A DNA stretch of 64,000 nt from Pseudoalteromonas distincta (GTDB lineage Bacteria; Pseudomonadota; Gammaproteobacteria; Enterobacterales; Alteromonadaceae). Positions 7,275-15,988 of the stretch are shown one piece after another. How positions within the stretch are numbered: the stretch's first letter is position 1; each line of letters begins with the position of its first letter. The position numbers and the translations under genes were made by a program. The stretch is from contig NZ_JWIG01000009.1 in assembly GCF_000814675.1 (NCBI RefSeq), positions 1 to 64,000 of the forward strand. Direction: 5' to 3'. A model generated the notes under the pieces. It saw nothing but the letters and a program-made list of their open reading frames with translations. It did not search any database and was not told the origin of the DNA.

Positions 7275-9727
7275 GACTGATTATTTCCTTCTTTTTGTAA
7301 CTTTTTAGCTTTTGCTCTCGCAATTGCAGCAGCCACGGCGGCTTTTTTCTTATCGTCGGCTGATTTAGGTTTATCTGCGTTAATAAGAACTGATGAGTCA
7401 TCGGTGTTACTTTCTGCACTCTTAGGTGCTGCGCTATCAACTTGTAGCTCTTGGGGCTGAGTTTGTTCGGTATCTTCTAGTGCTTTAGCCGCTTTTTTAG
7501 CTTTAGCACGAGCTATGGCCGCAGCTACCGCTGCTTTTTTATCATCAACGGGCGTATCGCTTTGTGGCTCTTCACTTGTGGCTTGCTCGGCTTCTTCTAA
7601 TGCTTTAGCTGCTTTTTTAGCTTTAGCACGAGCTATGGCCGCCGCTACGGCTGCCTTTTTATCATCAACAGGGGCATCAGTTTGTGGCGCTTCACTCACG
7701 GTTTGCTCAGCTTCTTCTAATGCTTTAGCCGCTTTTTTAGCTTTTGCACGAGCTATGGCCGCCGCTACAGCTGCTTTTTTATCATCAGCAGGCGTATCGC
7801 TTTGTGGCGCTTCACTCACGGTTTGCTCAGCTTCTTCTAATGCTTTAGCCGCTTTTTTAGCTTTTGCACGAGCTATGGCCGCCGCTACCGCTGCTTTTTT
7901 ATCATCAACGGGTGCCGCGCTTTGTGGCTCTTCATTTGTTGCTTGTTCAGCGTTATCTAATGCTTGTGCTGCTTTTTTAGCTTTAGCGCGAGCAATGGCT
8001 GCAGCGACTGCTGATTTTTTATCATCAACGGGTGCAGTCTCGGCCGATTCATCTGTTTGAGATTTTTGCTCTTTATATTTACGCGCTTGTTCTTTACGTA
8101 GTGCGCGTTCTTTTGCTACTTCGCTGTTATCTGGCTCTAGTTCTTCGCCTTGTTGCTTTTTAGCTTTAGCGCGTGCAATAGCGGCAGCAACAGCTGATTT
8201 TTCATCGCCGTTATCTGATTTATTTTTAACACGGGCTAGTGCCTCAGCTACTTTTTGCTTTTCGTCAGCAGATTTAGCCGCAGGTTTACGTTTATGACGG
8301 TTTTGGCGTTCTTCTTGCTCACGCTCTAAACGTTCTTTTCGGGCATCAAAACGCTCTTTTGCTCTGTCGGCTTTAATTTTGTCAGCTTGTTGTTCTTTAA
8401 TTTCAACTTTGGCTATACGGTAGTACTGTACAAGAGGGATTTCACTTGGGCACACATAGGCACAAGCACCACATTCAATACAATCAAATAAATTGTGCTC
8501 TTGTAGTTTGTCGTACTCTTTTGATTTAGCAAACCACTGCAATTGTTGTGGCAATAAAGAAGCAGGGCAAGCATCAGCACAGGCACTACAACGTATACAG
8601 GCTTTTTCAGGGCCGGGCTCCGCTAGCTCTTTATGATCAGGCGCTAAAATACAGTTGGTTGTTTTAACTATGCCAATACGTACTGTGGGTAGTGTAAAGC
8701 CCATCATTGGGCCGCCCATCACAACACTTTGCTGCGGTACAGGCGAGAAACCTTGGCAATCTAGTAAATGCTTTATTTCAGTACCAAGCAGTGCCCATAC
8801 ATTTCCAGGTTTATGAATAGTGTTGCCTGTTACTGTAACTATACGCTCAATTAGCGGTTTGCCTTCATAAACGGCTTGTTGTACGGCAAACAAAGTACCC
8901 GTGTTATGCACTAAAATACCAATATCGGCAGGAATACCAATGCTAGGAACTTCACGGTTAGTAAGTAATTTAATTAATTGCTTTTCACCGCCAGATGGAT
9001 AAATAGTTGGCACCGTTTGAATAATAATTTTTGAGTTATGCTCAGCTGCTTGCTTCATTGCTGCAATAGCTTCAGGCTTGTTATCTTCTATACCCACAAT
9101 GCACAGTGTTGGGTTTAAAAGTTGCTGCATTATTTCAATGCCTTGGATAACTTCTTTAGCGTGTTCGCGCATTAAAACGTCATCGGCAGTAATATAAGGT
9201 TCGCACTCAACAGCATTTACAATCAAAAATTCGATAGGTTGCTTGGTATCTGCTTTTACATAAGTAGGAAAACCAGCACCACCCATACCGCTAATACCGG
9301 CTTGGTGAATAATATTTATAAGCTCATCATGACTAAGCTCAGCAGGATTTTTATTTTTATTTAGAGCTACCCATTCGTCTTTGCCGTCTGGTTCAATAAT
9401 AACACTTAGTTCTGGCAGGGCCGATGGATGTGCTGATGGCATAGGTGCAATATCAGTAACCACACCAGAGCTTGGCGCATGCACAGGTACCGACCAGTTA
9501 GCAGCAGGCTCTGTTAGTGGTTGGCCTTTTAAGACGTATTGGCCTTTTTCTACAAGTAACTTACCGTTTGCGCCTATGTGTTGCTTAAGCGCAACAATGA
9601 GTTTATCGGGCAAAGGTAGGCGAGTGATACTCGCACTATTAGAGAGTGATTTTTGTTGTGGTGGGTGTATGCCGCCAGGAAATGCCCACACGGTGCCTTT
9701 TTTTATTTGTTCAAGTAACTTGTCCAC
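7271..9727 (-). CDS. rnfC: Electron transport complex subunit RnfC/RsxC with repeat-rich C-terminal tail
   Basis: Peripheral subunit that binds NADH and FMN and passes electrons through two [4Fe-4S] clusters. The protein has 818 residues. The glycine-rich GMGGAGFPTYVK (147-158) marks the NADH/FMN fold. Cluster ligands are Cys377/380/383/387 and Cys416/419/422/426, each in a C-x2-C-x2-C-x3-C-P pattern. After about residue 440 a charged coiled-coil-like tail of nearly 380 residues contains seven copies of AVAAAIARAKAKK, five of them in a near-perfect 40-residue period. Enterobacterial RsxC also has an Ala/Lys-rich tail; its role is unclear. The gene starts 8 bases after rnfB. Confidence 0.96.
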   Translation of the reverse strand: MDKLLEQIKKGTVWAFPGGIHPPQQKSLSNSASITRLPLPDKLIVALKQHIGANGKLLVEKGQYVLKGQPLTEPAANWSVPVHAPSSGVVTDIAPMPSAHPSALPELSVIIEPDGKDEWVALNKNKNPAELSHDELINIIHQAGISGMGGAGFPTYVKADTKQPIEFLIVNAVECEPYITADDVLMREHAKEVIQGIEIMQQLLNPTLCIVGIEDNKPEAIAAMKQAAEHNSKIIIQTVPTIYPSGGEKQLIKLLTNREVPSIGIPADIGILVHNTGTLFAVQQAVYEGKPLIERIVTVTGNTIHKPGNVWALLGTEIKHLLDCQGFSPVPQQSVVMGGPMMGFTLPTVRIGIVKTTNCILAPDHKELAEPGPEKACIRCSACADACPASLLPQQLQWFAKSKEYDKLQEHNLFDCIECGACAYVCPSEIPLVQYYRIAKVEIKEQQADKIKADRAKERFDARKERLEREQEERQNRHKRKPAAKSADEKQKVAEALARVKNKSDNGDEKSAVAAAIARAKAKKQQGEELEPDNSEVAKERALRKEQARKYKEQKSQTDESAETAPVDDKKSAVAAAIARAKAKKAAQALDNAEQATNEEPQSAAPVDDKKAAVAAAIARAKAKKAAKALEEAEQTVSEAPQSDTPADDKKAAVAAAIARAKAKKAAKALEEAEQTVSEAPQTDAPVDDKKAAVAAAIARAKAKKAAKALEEAEQATSEEPQSDTPVDDKKAAVAAAIARAKAKKAAKALEDTEQTQPQELQVDSAAPKSAESNTDDSSVLINADKPKSADDKKKAAVAAAIARAKAKKLQKEGNNQS
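7315..8200 (-). repeat. 120-bp tandem repeats inside rnfC
   Basis: The sequence GCTATGGCCGC or a close variant recurs at 7511, 7631, 7751, 7871 and, diverged, 7991: an exact 120-base spacing. Two more diverged copies lie near 7320 and 8175. Each unit encodes a 40-residue block beginning DDKKAAVAAAIARAKAKK and followed by an acidic Glu/Gln/Pro linker. Copies in the middle are almost identical at DNA level, suggesting recent expansion. Confidence 0.9.
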
Positions 9728-9735
9728 TCAAACCT

Positions 9736-10290
9736 CTAATCTATTTGTGTAACAGGAATAGCGTCTAGCTGCCATTTCCAGTTTTGTTTAGTTTCGGCTA
9801 CAGGTAGCATATCAATGCAATCTACAGGGCAAGGCTCAACACATAAATCACAGCCAGTACATTCATCAATTAAAACGGTATGCATTTGACGAGTTGCGCC
9901 TAAAATAGCGTCAACTGGGCAGGCTTGAATACATTTGGTACAGCCAATACATTCATCTTCGCGAATATAAGCCACTGTTTTTATAGGTTCTGCTTGCTCG
10001 CCACCGGCAAGTGGTTTTTCATCAACCCCCATTAAGCCGGCAAGCTTTTTCATGGTTGATTCGCCGCCTGGTGGGCATTTATTTATTTCATCGCCATTAG
10101 CTATGGCTTCGGCGTAAGGGCGACAACCCGGGTAGCCACATTGTCCGCATTGAGTTTGCGGCAAAATAGTATCAATTTGCTCAACAATAGGGTTACCTTC
10201 AACGCGAAAGCGAATTGCTGCAAACCCTAAAATAAGTCCAAAAATGAGTGCTAGCGAACCAATCGCTATCAAGGCATAAAACAAGGTCAT
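9736..10290 (-). CDS. rnfB: Electron transport complex subunit RnfB/RsxB
   Basis: Iron-sulfur subunit thought to be the ferredoxin-facing entry or exit point of the complex. The 184-residue protein has one N-terminal membrane helix (3-25), then the cluster-binding CGQCGYPGC with a later Cys (KCPPGG), then two ferredoxin-type clusters, [12 protein letters not shown] and [12 protein letters not shown]. It is separated from rnfA by one base and from rnfC by eight. Confidence 0.97.
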   Translation of the reverse strand: MTLFYALIAIGSLALIFGLILGFAAIRFRVEGNPIVEQIDTILPQTQCGQCGYPGCRPYAEAIANGDEINKCPPGGESTMKKLAGLMGVDEKPLAGGEQAEPIKTVAYIREDECIGCTKCIQACPVDAILGATRQMHTVLIDECTGCDLCVEPCPVDCIDMLPVAETKQNWKWQLDAIPVTQID

Positions 10291-10291
10291 A

Positions 10292-10873
10292 TTAAAACTT
10301 CACTAATCCAGTAAAACCCATAAACGCCATCGACATTAAGCCTGCAGTGATCATTGCAATAGAGGCGCCTTTAAAAGGCGTAGGAACGTCAGCAGCTGCT
10401 AAACGCTCTCGTAGTGCTGCAAACAATACAAGCACTAAAGAAAAACCAACCGCAGCACCAAAACCATATACCGCAGATTGTAAAAACGAATGATCTTCTT
10501 TGATATTTAATAAAGCCACACCTAATACCGCACAGTTAGTGGTGATCAGCGGTAAAAATATGCCTAATAAACGATATAGGGTAGGGCTGGTTTTACGCAC
10601 AACCATTTCGGTAAATTGCACTACAACGGCAATCACTAAAATAAAGCTCATGGTGCGTAAAAAGGCGATATCCAGAGGGATTAAAATATATTGATTAACT
10701 AAATAGCTAGTTACAGAGGCAAGGGTAAGCACAAACGTGGTTGCCAAAGACATACCAATCGCCGTATCAAGCTTACCTGATACGCCCATAAACGGACATA
10801 AGCCTAAAAATTGTACTAATACAAAGTTATTAACCAGAACGGTTCCAATCAATAACAAGACATATTCTGTCAT
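10292..10873 (-). CDS. rnfA: Electron transport complex subunit RnfA/RsxA
   Basis: First gene of the operon; a 193-residue membrane protein of six helices, homologous to RnfE and Nqr[20 protein letters not shown] and [15 protein letters not shown] carry the two conserved Cys-containing half-helices. The 160 bases upstream separate it from the terminator of the next minus-strand gene, so the operon promoter should lie there, but no confident -35/-10 pair was assigned. Confidence 0.97.
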   Translation of the reverse strand: MTEYVLLLIGTVLVNNFVLVQFLGLCPFMGVSGKLDTAIGMSLATTFVLTLASVTSYLVNQYILIPLDIAFLRTMSFILVIAVVVQFTEMVVRKTSPTLYRLLGIFLPLITTNCAVLGVALLNIKEDHSFLQSAVYGFGAAVGFSLVLVLFAALRERLAAADVPTPFKGASIAMITAGLMSMAFMGFTGLVKF

Positions 10874-11037
10874 GTGTGCCTCACGCTATTAAAGTCCTGC
10901 TTATTATCCTTTTTTCTGCCCCGATAAACAACATTTGCGAGTCGTTATCAGTTAAATAAACGCAAGGACAAACATATTGATCACAAGGCTGTAAAATTAA
11001 TGTGATTTTGATGTAAGGAATTAGTCAAATAGCAGAA

Positions 11038-11070
11038 ACAAAAAAAGAGCAACGAATGCTCTTTTTTGTA
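11038..11070 (-). terminator. Intrinsic terminator of the GGDEF/EAL gene
   Basis: On the minus strand AAAAAAGAGC, a 7-base loop and GCTCTTTTTTTG form a stem with a T-run. It sits 16 bases after the stop at 11086 and before the rnf promoter region. Confidence 0.85.
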
Positions 11071-11085
11071 TTAATTGAAAACTAA

Positions 11086-13029
11086 TTAAATGTCTTTAGG
11101 TTTTTCTATGTAATAACCTTGAACGCCATCTAAACACAACGTTTCTATAATGTGTTTCTCTTCTTGGCTCTCAACGCCTTCAGCAAATACGCTAACACCA
11201 ATGCGGTGGGCTAAATCGACCATTAAGCGCATAAAGTACTGATTATTTTTATCATCTTCTAGGCCGCGAGTATAACTTGCATCCATTTTAATAAAATCAG
11301 GTTTTAAATCGCGGAAAAACTTAAATGAAGTTAAGCCAACACCAAAACGTTCAACAGTTACGCGTGCGCCAACACGGTGAACCATGTCGATAAAGCGCTT
11401 ACTAGCTTTGATGTTTTGCTGTAAACCAAACTCGCTCACCTCAAATACTAGTTTAGATGCAATATGCGTATCTTTCAATAATCGGCGCTCTAGCCAAATT
11501 ACAAACTGATCGTTGTGTGCACTTGAGGCTGTTACGTTTAAACCAAAAAACTTTTCAGATAAATTACGGCTTTTAACTTTTTCAAGAGAAGAGTCGATGA
11601 TCAGGCGATCAATTTCTATTGCCATATCAAGTTTTTCGGCCATCGCTAAAAAAGAAGCGGTAGGCAGTACTTGATTGTCTTCTGTTTTAAATCGAACTTG
11701 TACTTCAGCGTAGGCTTTTATGCTTTTACCAAGCGGCATAATGTTTTGCATCACTAAATGCACACGCTTAGATTCAATAACTTCCTTAATAACCTTACGC
11801 CAGTTTTGATTACCAAACCCCGCACTTACGTTATTAACTAAATCGGTTTCGCGTTGTACATGCCATGCATTCACTTGTTTTGACTGCGCCATGCTCATCG
11901 CGTTATCAACAACAGAAAGTAGTTCGCCTAACGGTTTACCTTTTTCGTAACCTACAATACCCGTATTAGCTACCGAGCTTAACTCTTGGTTTTGTTGGTA
12001 CTGCGTGAAGCGCGATTGCAGGTTTTCACCAAAGCGCTCAGCTTCTTTTAAAGGAATGTGGGGTAGTACTACCGCAAAATCAGAGCTGTTTAATCTAAAT
12101 ACTTGGCTACCCGTGTAAGTGCCGCTTATGTGCTTAATAATATCAGCAACGCCTTTAACGTACTCGTCACCTTTTTGATAACCACGGCTTTGGTTTATAG
12201 CTTGTAGTTCGCTACAACGAACCATAGCTAAAGAGCCAAATGTACTTTGCTCAGTGTTTTCAATATTTTTTTCGTAGTACTCAACAAACATATTACGATT
12301 ACCAAGCGAGGTAATTACATCTTTGTACGCTTCATGCTTGATAGTCATAGCAGCGCTTTGTATGTCTTCGTTTTTGTTTTTTAAAAAATGTGATAACCGA
12401 TTAAAACTAGGTACTAAATCTTTTCCCATTTTTTTCAATCGAGTGCCATCTAGTGCTGTTTCTAAATCATTATCAAGTTGGTTTTGATTGATATAAATAT
12501 CGATAATGTCAGCAACTGTTGTACTTATATTTTTATTTAAATGATAAAAAATAGATTTCATTAGAATTATTGGAATAATAACTAAAATGGCAGAAATCAA
12601 AATAACAATAAAAAGGGACGTTTGTAGCTGCGACGCTAAATGCTCAATGTTAAGTACAAATTCAACTTTTATATCTGCGGCATCGTTTACAGCAAACTGT
12701 GGGCGTACAGAGTTAAAGTTAGAGAGTACAAAATCAGCAAACATTGGTAATTGAGTAGGGGGGTTAATGCTAAATACTTCAGCACCTTGGTAATCTCTTA
12801 GAGTAAAGCTTGAAAACGTATTACCATCTGCAATTGATTGTTTTAAATTTTGAGCAGAAATATCGTCTAAAGAAAGGTCATTAATATACTTAGTAACAGT
12901 TGTTTGTGCATTTTTTTGTGCATCACTTACCGCAGTATCAAAGCTTATAGATATGAAGTAGCTTCCTGCTGCAACACACAATAACCAAGAGATAATTTGT
13001 ATAAAAATAAGTTTTTTAAATCCAGCCAT
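11086..13029 (-). CDS. Degenerate GGDEF-EAL membrane protein, LapD-like c-di-GMP receptor
   Basis: A 647-residue inner-membrane protein with helices at about 7-28 and 137-160 enclosing a periplasmic domain of about 105 residues of the LapD/MoxY type, then a HAMP-like linker, GGDEF and EAL domains. The cyclase site reads NSSDF (314-318) instead of GGDEF. The phosphodiesterase site has EVQ (442-444) in place of E-[AV]-L, and the metal-binding DDFG is ERFG (560-563). Both enzymes are therefore probably dead, and the protein more likely senses c-di-GMP, like LapD. No lapG protease gene is next to it. It lies downstream of the tRNA-Asn array on the same strand. Confidence 0.85.
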   Translation of the reverse strand: MAGFKKLIFIQIISWLLCVAAGSYFISISFDTAVSDAQKNAQTTVTKYINDLSLDDISAQNLKQSIADGNTFSSFTLRDYQGAEVFSINPPTQLPMFADFVLSNFNSVRPQFAVNDAADIKVEFVLNIEHLASQLQTSLFIVILISAILVIIPIILMKSIFYHLNKNISTTVADIIDIYINQNQLDNDLETALDGTRLKKMGKDLVPSFNRLSHFLKNKNEDIQSAAMTIKHEAYKDVITSLGNRNMFVEYYEKNIENTEQSTFGSLAMVRCSELQAINQSRGYQKGDEYVKGVADIIKHISGTYTGSQVFRLNSSDFAVVLPHIPLKEAERFGENLQSRFTQYQQNQELSSVANTGIVGYEKGKPLGELLSVVDNAMSMAQSKQVNAWHVQRETDLVNNVSAGFGNQNWRKVIKEVIESKRVHLVMQNIMPLGKSIKAYAEVQVRFKTEDNQVLPTASFLAMAEKLDMAIEIDRLIIDSSLEKVKSRNLSEKFFGLNVTASSAHNDQFVIWLERRLLKDTHIASKLVFEVSEFGLQQNIKASKRFIDMVHRVGARVTVERFGVGLTSFKFFRDLKPDFIKMDASYTRGLEDDKNNQYFMRLMVDLAHRIGVSVFAEGVESQEEKHIIETLCLDGVQGYYIEKPKDI

Positions 13030-13177
13030 GTTTTCAGTCTTTTAATAATCAAAAGGGAAGGAATCAAGTCCTTGATTAATAAACTAAGTACAGCGCATTA
13101 AAGAATTAAACTAATGCTTTAGTTATATAAATAAGAGTAGTGGAAATAGCTTGGAATGTCTATGAAATTCTTAGAAT

Positions 13178-13254
13178 TGGCTCCCCCTCCCCGACTCGAA
13201 CGGGGGACCTGCGGATTAACAGTCCGTCGCTCTAACCAACTGAGCTAAGGGGGA
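13178..13254 (-). tRNA. tRNA-Asn (GTT), copy 4 of the array
   Basis: A 77-base cloverleaf on the minus strand with encoded CCA: acceptor TCCCCCT/AGGGGGA, D-arm GCTC/GAGC, anticodon loop CTGTTAA (GTT), T-arm CCCCG/CGGGG. It is identical to the other three copies and the last in the transcript. Confidence 0.97.
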
Positions 13255-13283
13255 ACTAAAGTGCTGATATTATTATGATGATT

Positions 13284-13360
13284 TGGCTCCCCCTCCCCGA
13301 CTCGAACGGGGGACCTGCGGATTAACAGTCCGTCGCTCTAACCAACTGAGCTAAGGGGGA
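13284..13360 (-). tRNA. tRNA-Asn (GTT), copy 3 of the array
   Basis: Identical 77-base gene, anticodon GTT, CCA encoded. It is 29 bases from the next copy downstream, with an AT-rich spacer. Confidence 0.97.
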
Positions 13361-13381
13361 ACTACATCATAAACATAAACT

Positions 13382-13458
13382 TGGCTCCCCCTCCCCGACT
13401 CGAACGGGGGACCTGCGGATTAACAGTCCGTCGCTCTAACCAACTGAGCTAAGGGGGA
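13382..13458 (-). tRNA. tRNA-Asn (GTT), copy 2 of the array
   Basis: Identical 77-base gene, anticodon GTT, CCA encoded. It is separated by 21 bases from its neighbours on both sides. Confidence 0.97.
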
Positions 13459-13479
13459 ATCGTTTATGGTTGAAAAACT

Positions 13480-13556
13480 TGGCTCCCCCTCCCCGACTCG
13501 AACGGGGGACCTGCGGATTAACAGTCCGTCGCTCTAACCAACTGAGCTAAGGGGGA
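13480..13556 (-). tRNA. tRNA-Asn (GTT), copy 1 of the array
   Basis: Identical 77-base gene, anticodon GTT, CCA encoded. It is the promoter-proximal copy, about 20 bases from the predicted transcription start. Confidence 0.97.
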
Positions 13557-13575
13557 AGCGTCTTGCCTTTCAACG

Positions 13576-13611
13576 GGGCGAAATATTAATGACCGAGCCG
13601 CAAAGTGTCAA
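13576..13611 (-). promoter_or_regulatory. Promoter of the tRNA-Asn array
   Basis: On the minus strand a perfect -35 TTGACA (13606-13611), a 17-base spacer and -10 TAATAT (13583-13588) are followed by a G+C-rich discriminator (CGCCCC, 13575-13580). Such a discriminator is typical of stable-RNA promoters under stringent control. Confidence 0.8.
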
Positions 13612-14608
13612 CATATAAAAGTCATAAATTGAAAAAAGAGGTTTATTCGTTGTTTTTGTGTTCGATCTGCGTGATTTATAGCTCTATTAAAGCTATTTTT
13701 TTGAGAATTTAAGAATACTAATGCGAGTTTTATTATTGTTGAGTCTTTAAATTGGTTAAATTAAACACGCCATTAAAGCCACTTGTAATTAAAAAACAAC
13801 TCAAAAACATAAAATTTCATTTTTTACTTTGGGGTATTCTTCGTATTTATTTACTTTTTTATTTTAATTTTCTAAAAATATACCTGCACGAATAGTCATA
13901 AAAGTATTTTCCCTCTTAATAGTGATCCAATTTTGATCTATAAATTGAGTATTTATTATCTTCGCTCAAAAATAGAACAATCAATAACTTAACTTTGTAT
14001 TAAACGTTTTTTATTTACTAACGTATAACTATGTTAAGAAGAAAAATCGGCAAGCTTGCGTTTTCAGTGTGAGTTTATAAAAATGCCACAAATTAGCAAA
14101 TCATCAATTGGTTGGACCTCAGAGAAAATTGCGAGTCTCTCAAGGCCTTTATAAATGCGGCTTTGAATGAGTTATCCACGGTTTCTGTGGATAACTCTGT
14201 TTATGAAACTTTAAGAACATCATCGGCACCAATGTTTTAGGGTGCTACAACGATTTCAAGCTTTTAAATCACTATTTTTTATTCATTGTAAAACAGTAGG
14301 TTATGTTTTGGTGGCTAATAGATGTAACTCCATGAATGAATTTTTTCGTAACGATAAACCAAGTAGTTGCTTTGTGTAAAAAAGCATCAGATAACACAGG
14401 GTGTTTGTAATAAAAGTTATAAAAATGTGTTTTAATTGTTTTTTGGCGTGTTTAGGCTCTATTTTAACAAAAAGATGTAAAAATCAAGTTTTACTATTTT
14501 TTAGAATATTTACTTCCGTAATTACGTCAATTGTAGTGATAAATCCGTGGCTTGAACTGCCTTGATGCTTTAAAATGATTCGTTCAGTAAAAGAGGCCTA
14601 TTTATTTC
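13612..14608. other. Roughly 1 kb non-coding AT-rich region
   Basis: No supported gene lies between the tRNA promoter and the MATE gene. A 23-codon frame at 14082 has no strong support. The most notable element is the inverted DnaA-box pair at 14169-14197. The rest is A/T-rich with runs of T and presumably contains the promoter of the MATE-uvrB unit. Confidence 0.5.
14169..14197. promoter_or_regulatory. Inverted pair of DnaA boxes
   Basis: A perfect 11-bp palindrome, GAGTTATCCAC and GTGGATAACTC, around a 7-base centre. It contains TTATCCACG (14172-14180) on the plus strand and TTATCCACA (14186-14194) on the minus strand, one mismatch and zero mismatches to the strict DnaA box. No T-run follows, so it is not an obvious terminator. 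Confidence 0.55.
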
Positions 14609-15988
14609 ATGCGCGCAATTTCAAAATCTCAGACTCGCCCAGATTTACTAAACGATCCTATCTTGTCTACATTAAAGACGATGACCATACCGATGATATT
14701 CGGCATGATCACACTAATGATGTTCAATATTGTAGACACCTTTTTTATAAGTTTACTTGGCACCGAACCATTAGCTGCCGTGAGCTTTACATTTCCGGTT
14801 ACTTTTACCGTTATCAGCTTAGCAATAGGGCTGGGGATCGGTACATCAGCAGTAATAGCGAAAGCGCTCGGCAGTAATAAAATTGATGAAGCACGTTTTG
14901 ATGCCAGTATTTCTTTAATGGTTGGTGTGGTTTTGGTTATTGTGTTGTCATCTGTTGGATATTTACTGATTGACCCCATATTTACTTTGCTAGGAGCGGG
15001 CGCACAAGTATTGCCGTTAATACACGAATACATGAATGTATGGTTTATCGGTAGCGTATTTTTAATAACCCCAATGATTGGTAATTCGGTACTGCGTGCC
15101 AGCGGTGATACCAAAACGCCAAGTATAGTAATGGGCGGAGCCGGGCTGATAAACGCCGTACTTGACCCAATACTTATATTTGGCTTTGGGCCGGTACCCG
15201 CGTTAGGAATTCAAGGCGCTGCCATAGCAAGTGTTGTTGCATGGTCGGTCGCTGTGGTTATTATTTTATATATATTAGCGGTTAAAAAACGTTTGTTGAG
15301 TCTCAAAGCGGGCAAGCAAACTGTAACTGGCGCTATTCGTAAAATATTAAAAATTGGTTTACCTGCTGCAGGTGCAAACATGCTTACACCCGTTGCAATG
15401 GCTGTAATGACCGCCTTAGTAGCGCATCATGGGCCAGAAGCCGTGGCCGCATTTGGAGTGGGAAGCCGGATAGAATCTATTGCAAGTATTTTAGTGCTTG
15501 CGCTATCGATGACATTACCGCCATTTGTGAGTCAAAACTTTGGGGCTGGCAAATTATGCCGTGTTAAAGAAGCGTATACCGGCACACTAAAATTTGTGAT
15601 GGTATGGCAATTTGCCATTTACGTATTACTAATTGCATTTTCAGGTGTAATAAGCCAATTATTTGGTAAAGAACAAGCCGTAATAGATGTAATTAAGCTC
15701 TTTATTTATACCATCCCACTAAGCTATGGCTTACAAGGGGTGATCATATTATCAAACTCATCGTTTAATGCTTTACACAAACCAATGAACGCATTGGTAC
15801 TAAGCGTTATTCGTTTATTCATATTTTATGTACCATTTGCTTATATCGGCAACGAAATAGCCGGATTATTAGGGTTATTTATAGGCGCTGCCATAGGTAA
15901 TTTATTTACAGCAATAGTGGCATATAAATGGTTTATGAAAAAACTAGAAGCGCTGAGCGGCGAATCGTTACAGGAGTGCAATAATTGA
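14609..15988 (+). CDS. MATE family multidrug/toxin efflux transporter
   Basis: A 459-residue protein with about twelve membrane helices, the usual MATE size. [21 protein letters not shown] near the N-terminus and the repeated half after about residue 235 ([21 protein letters not shown]) show the two pseudo-symmetric halves. MATE proteins export cationic drugs in exchange for Na+ or H+; the substrate is unknown. The ATG at 14609 fits the family N-terminus. Its stop overlaps the TTG start of uvrB by 4-base TTGA, so uvrB is probably co-transcribed and coupled. Confidence 0.9.
   Translation: MRAISKSQTRPDLLNDPILSTLKTMTIPMIFGMITLMMFNIVDTFFISLLGTEPLAAVSFTFPVTFTVISLAIGLGIGTSAVIAKALGSNKIDEARFDASISLMVGVVLVIVLSSVGYLLIDPIFTLLGAGAQVLPLIHEYMNVWFIGSVFLITPMIGNSVLRASGDTKTPSIVMGGAGLINAVLDPILIFGFGPVPALGIQGAAIASVVAWSVAVVIILYILAVKKRLLSLKAGKQTVTGAIRKILKIGLPAAGANMLTPVAMAVMTALVAHHGPEAVAAFGVGSRIESIASILVLALSMTLPPFVSQNFGAGKLCRVKEAYTGTLKFVMVWQFAIYVLLIAFSGVISQLFGKEQAVIDVIKLFIYTIPLSYGLQGVIILSNSSFNALHKPMNALVLSVIRLFIFYVPFAYIGNEIAGLLGLFIGAAIGNLFTAIVAYKWFMKKLEALSGESLQECNN

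Noticed and set aside
7515..8060. Plus-strand open frame of 181 codons over the rnfC repeats
   Set aside because: It is the reverse-strand shadow of the repeated Ala/Lys coding units of rnfC, and its Ala/Ser-rich repeats merely mirror them.
13178..13556. Regularly spaced identical units as a CRISPR array
   Set aside because: The units are complete tRNA-Asn genes with cloverleaf pairing, not repeats with unique spacers.
14082..14153. 23-codon frame MPQISKSSIGWTSEKIASL before the DnaA-box palindrome
   Set aside because: Short, no ribosome binding site, no known family; not reported as a gene.
14575..14877. 100-codon frame over the MATE gene start
   Set aside because: It overlaps the MATE gene out of frame, and the MATE N-terminus matches its family; this frame has no recognisable protein features.
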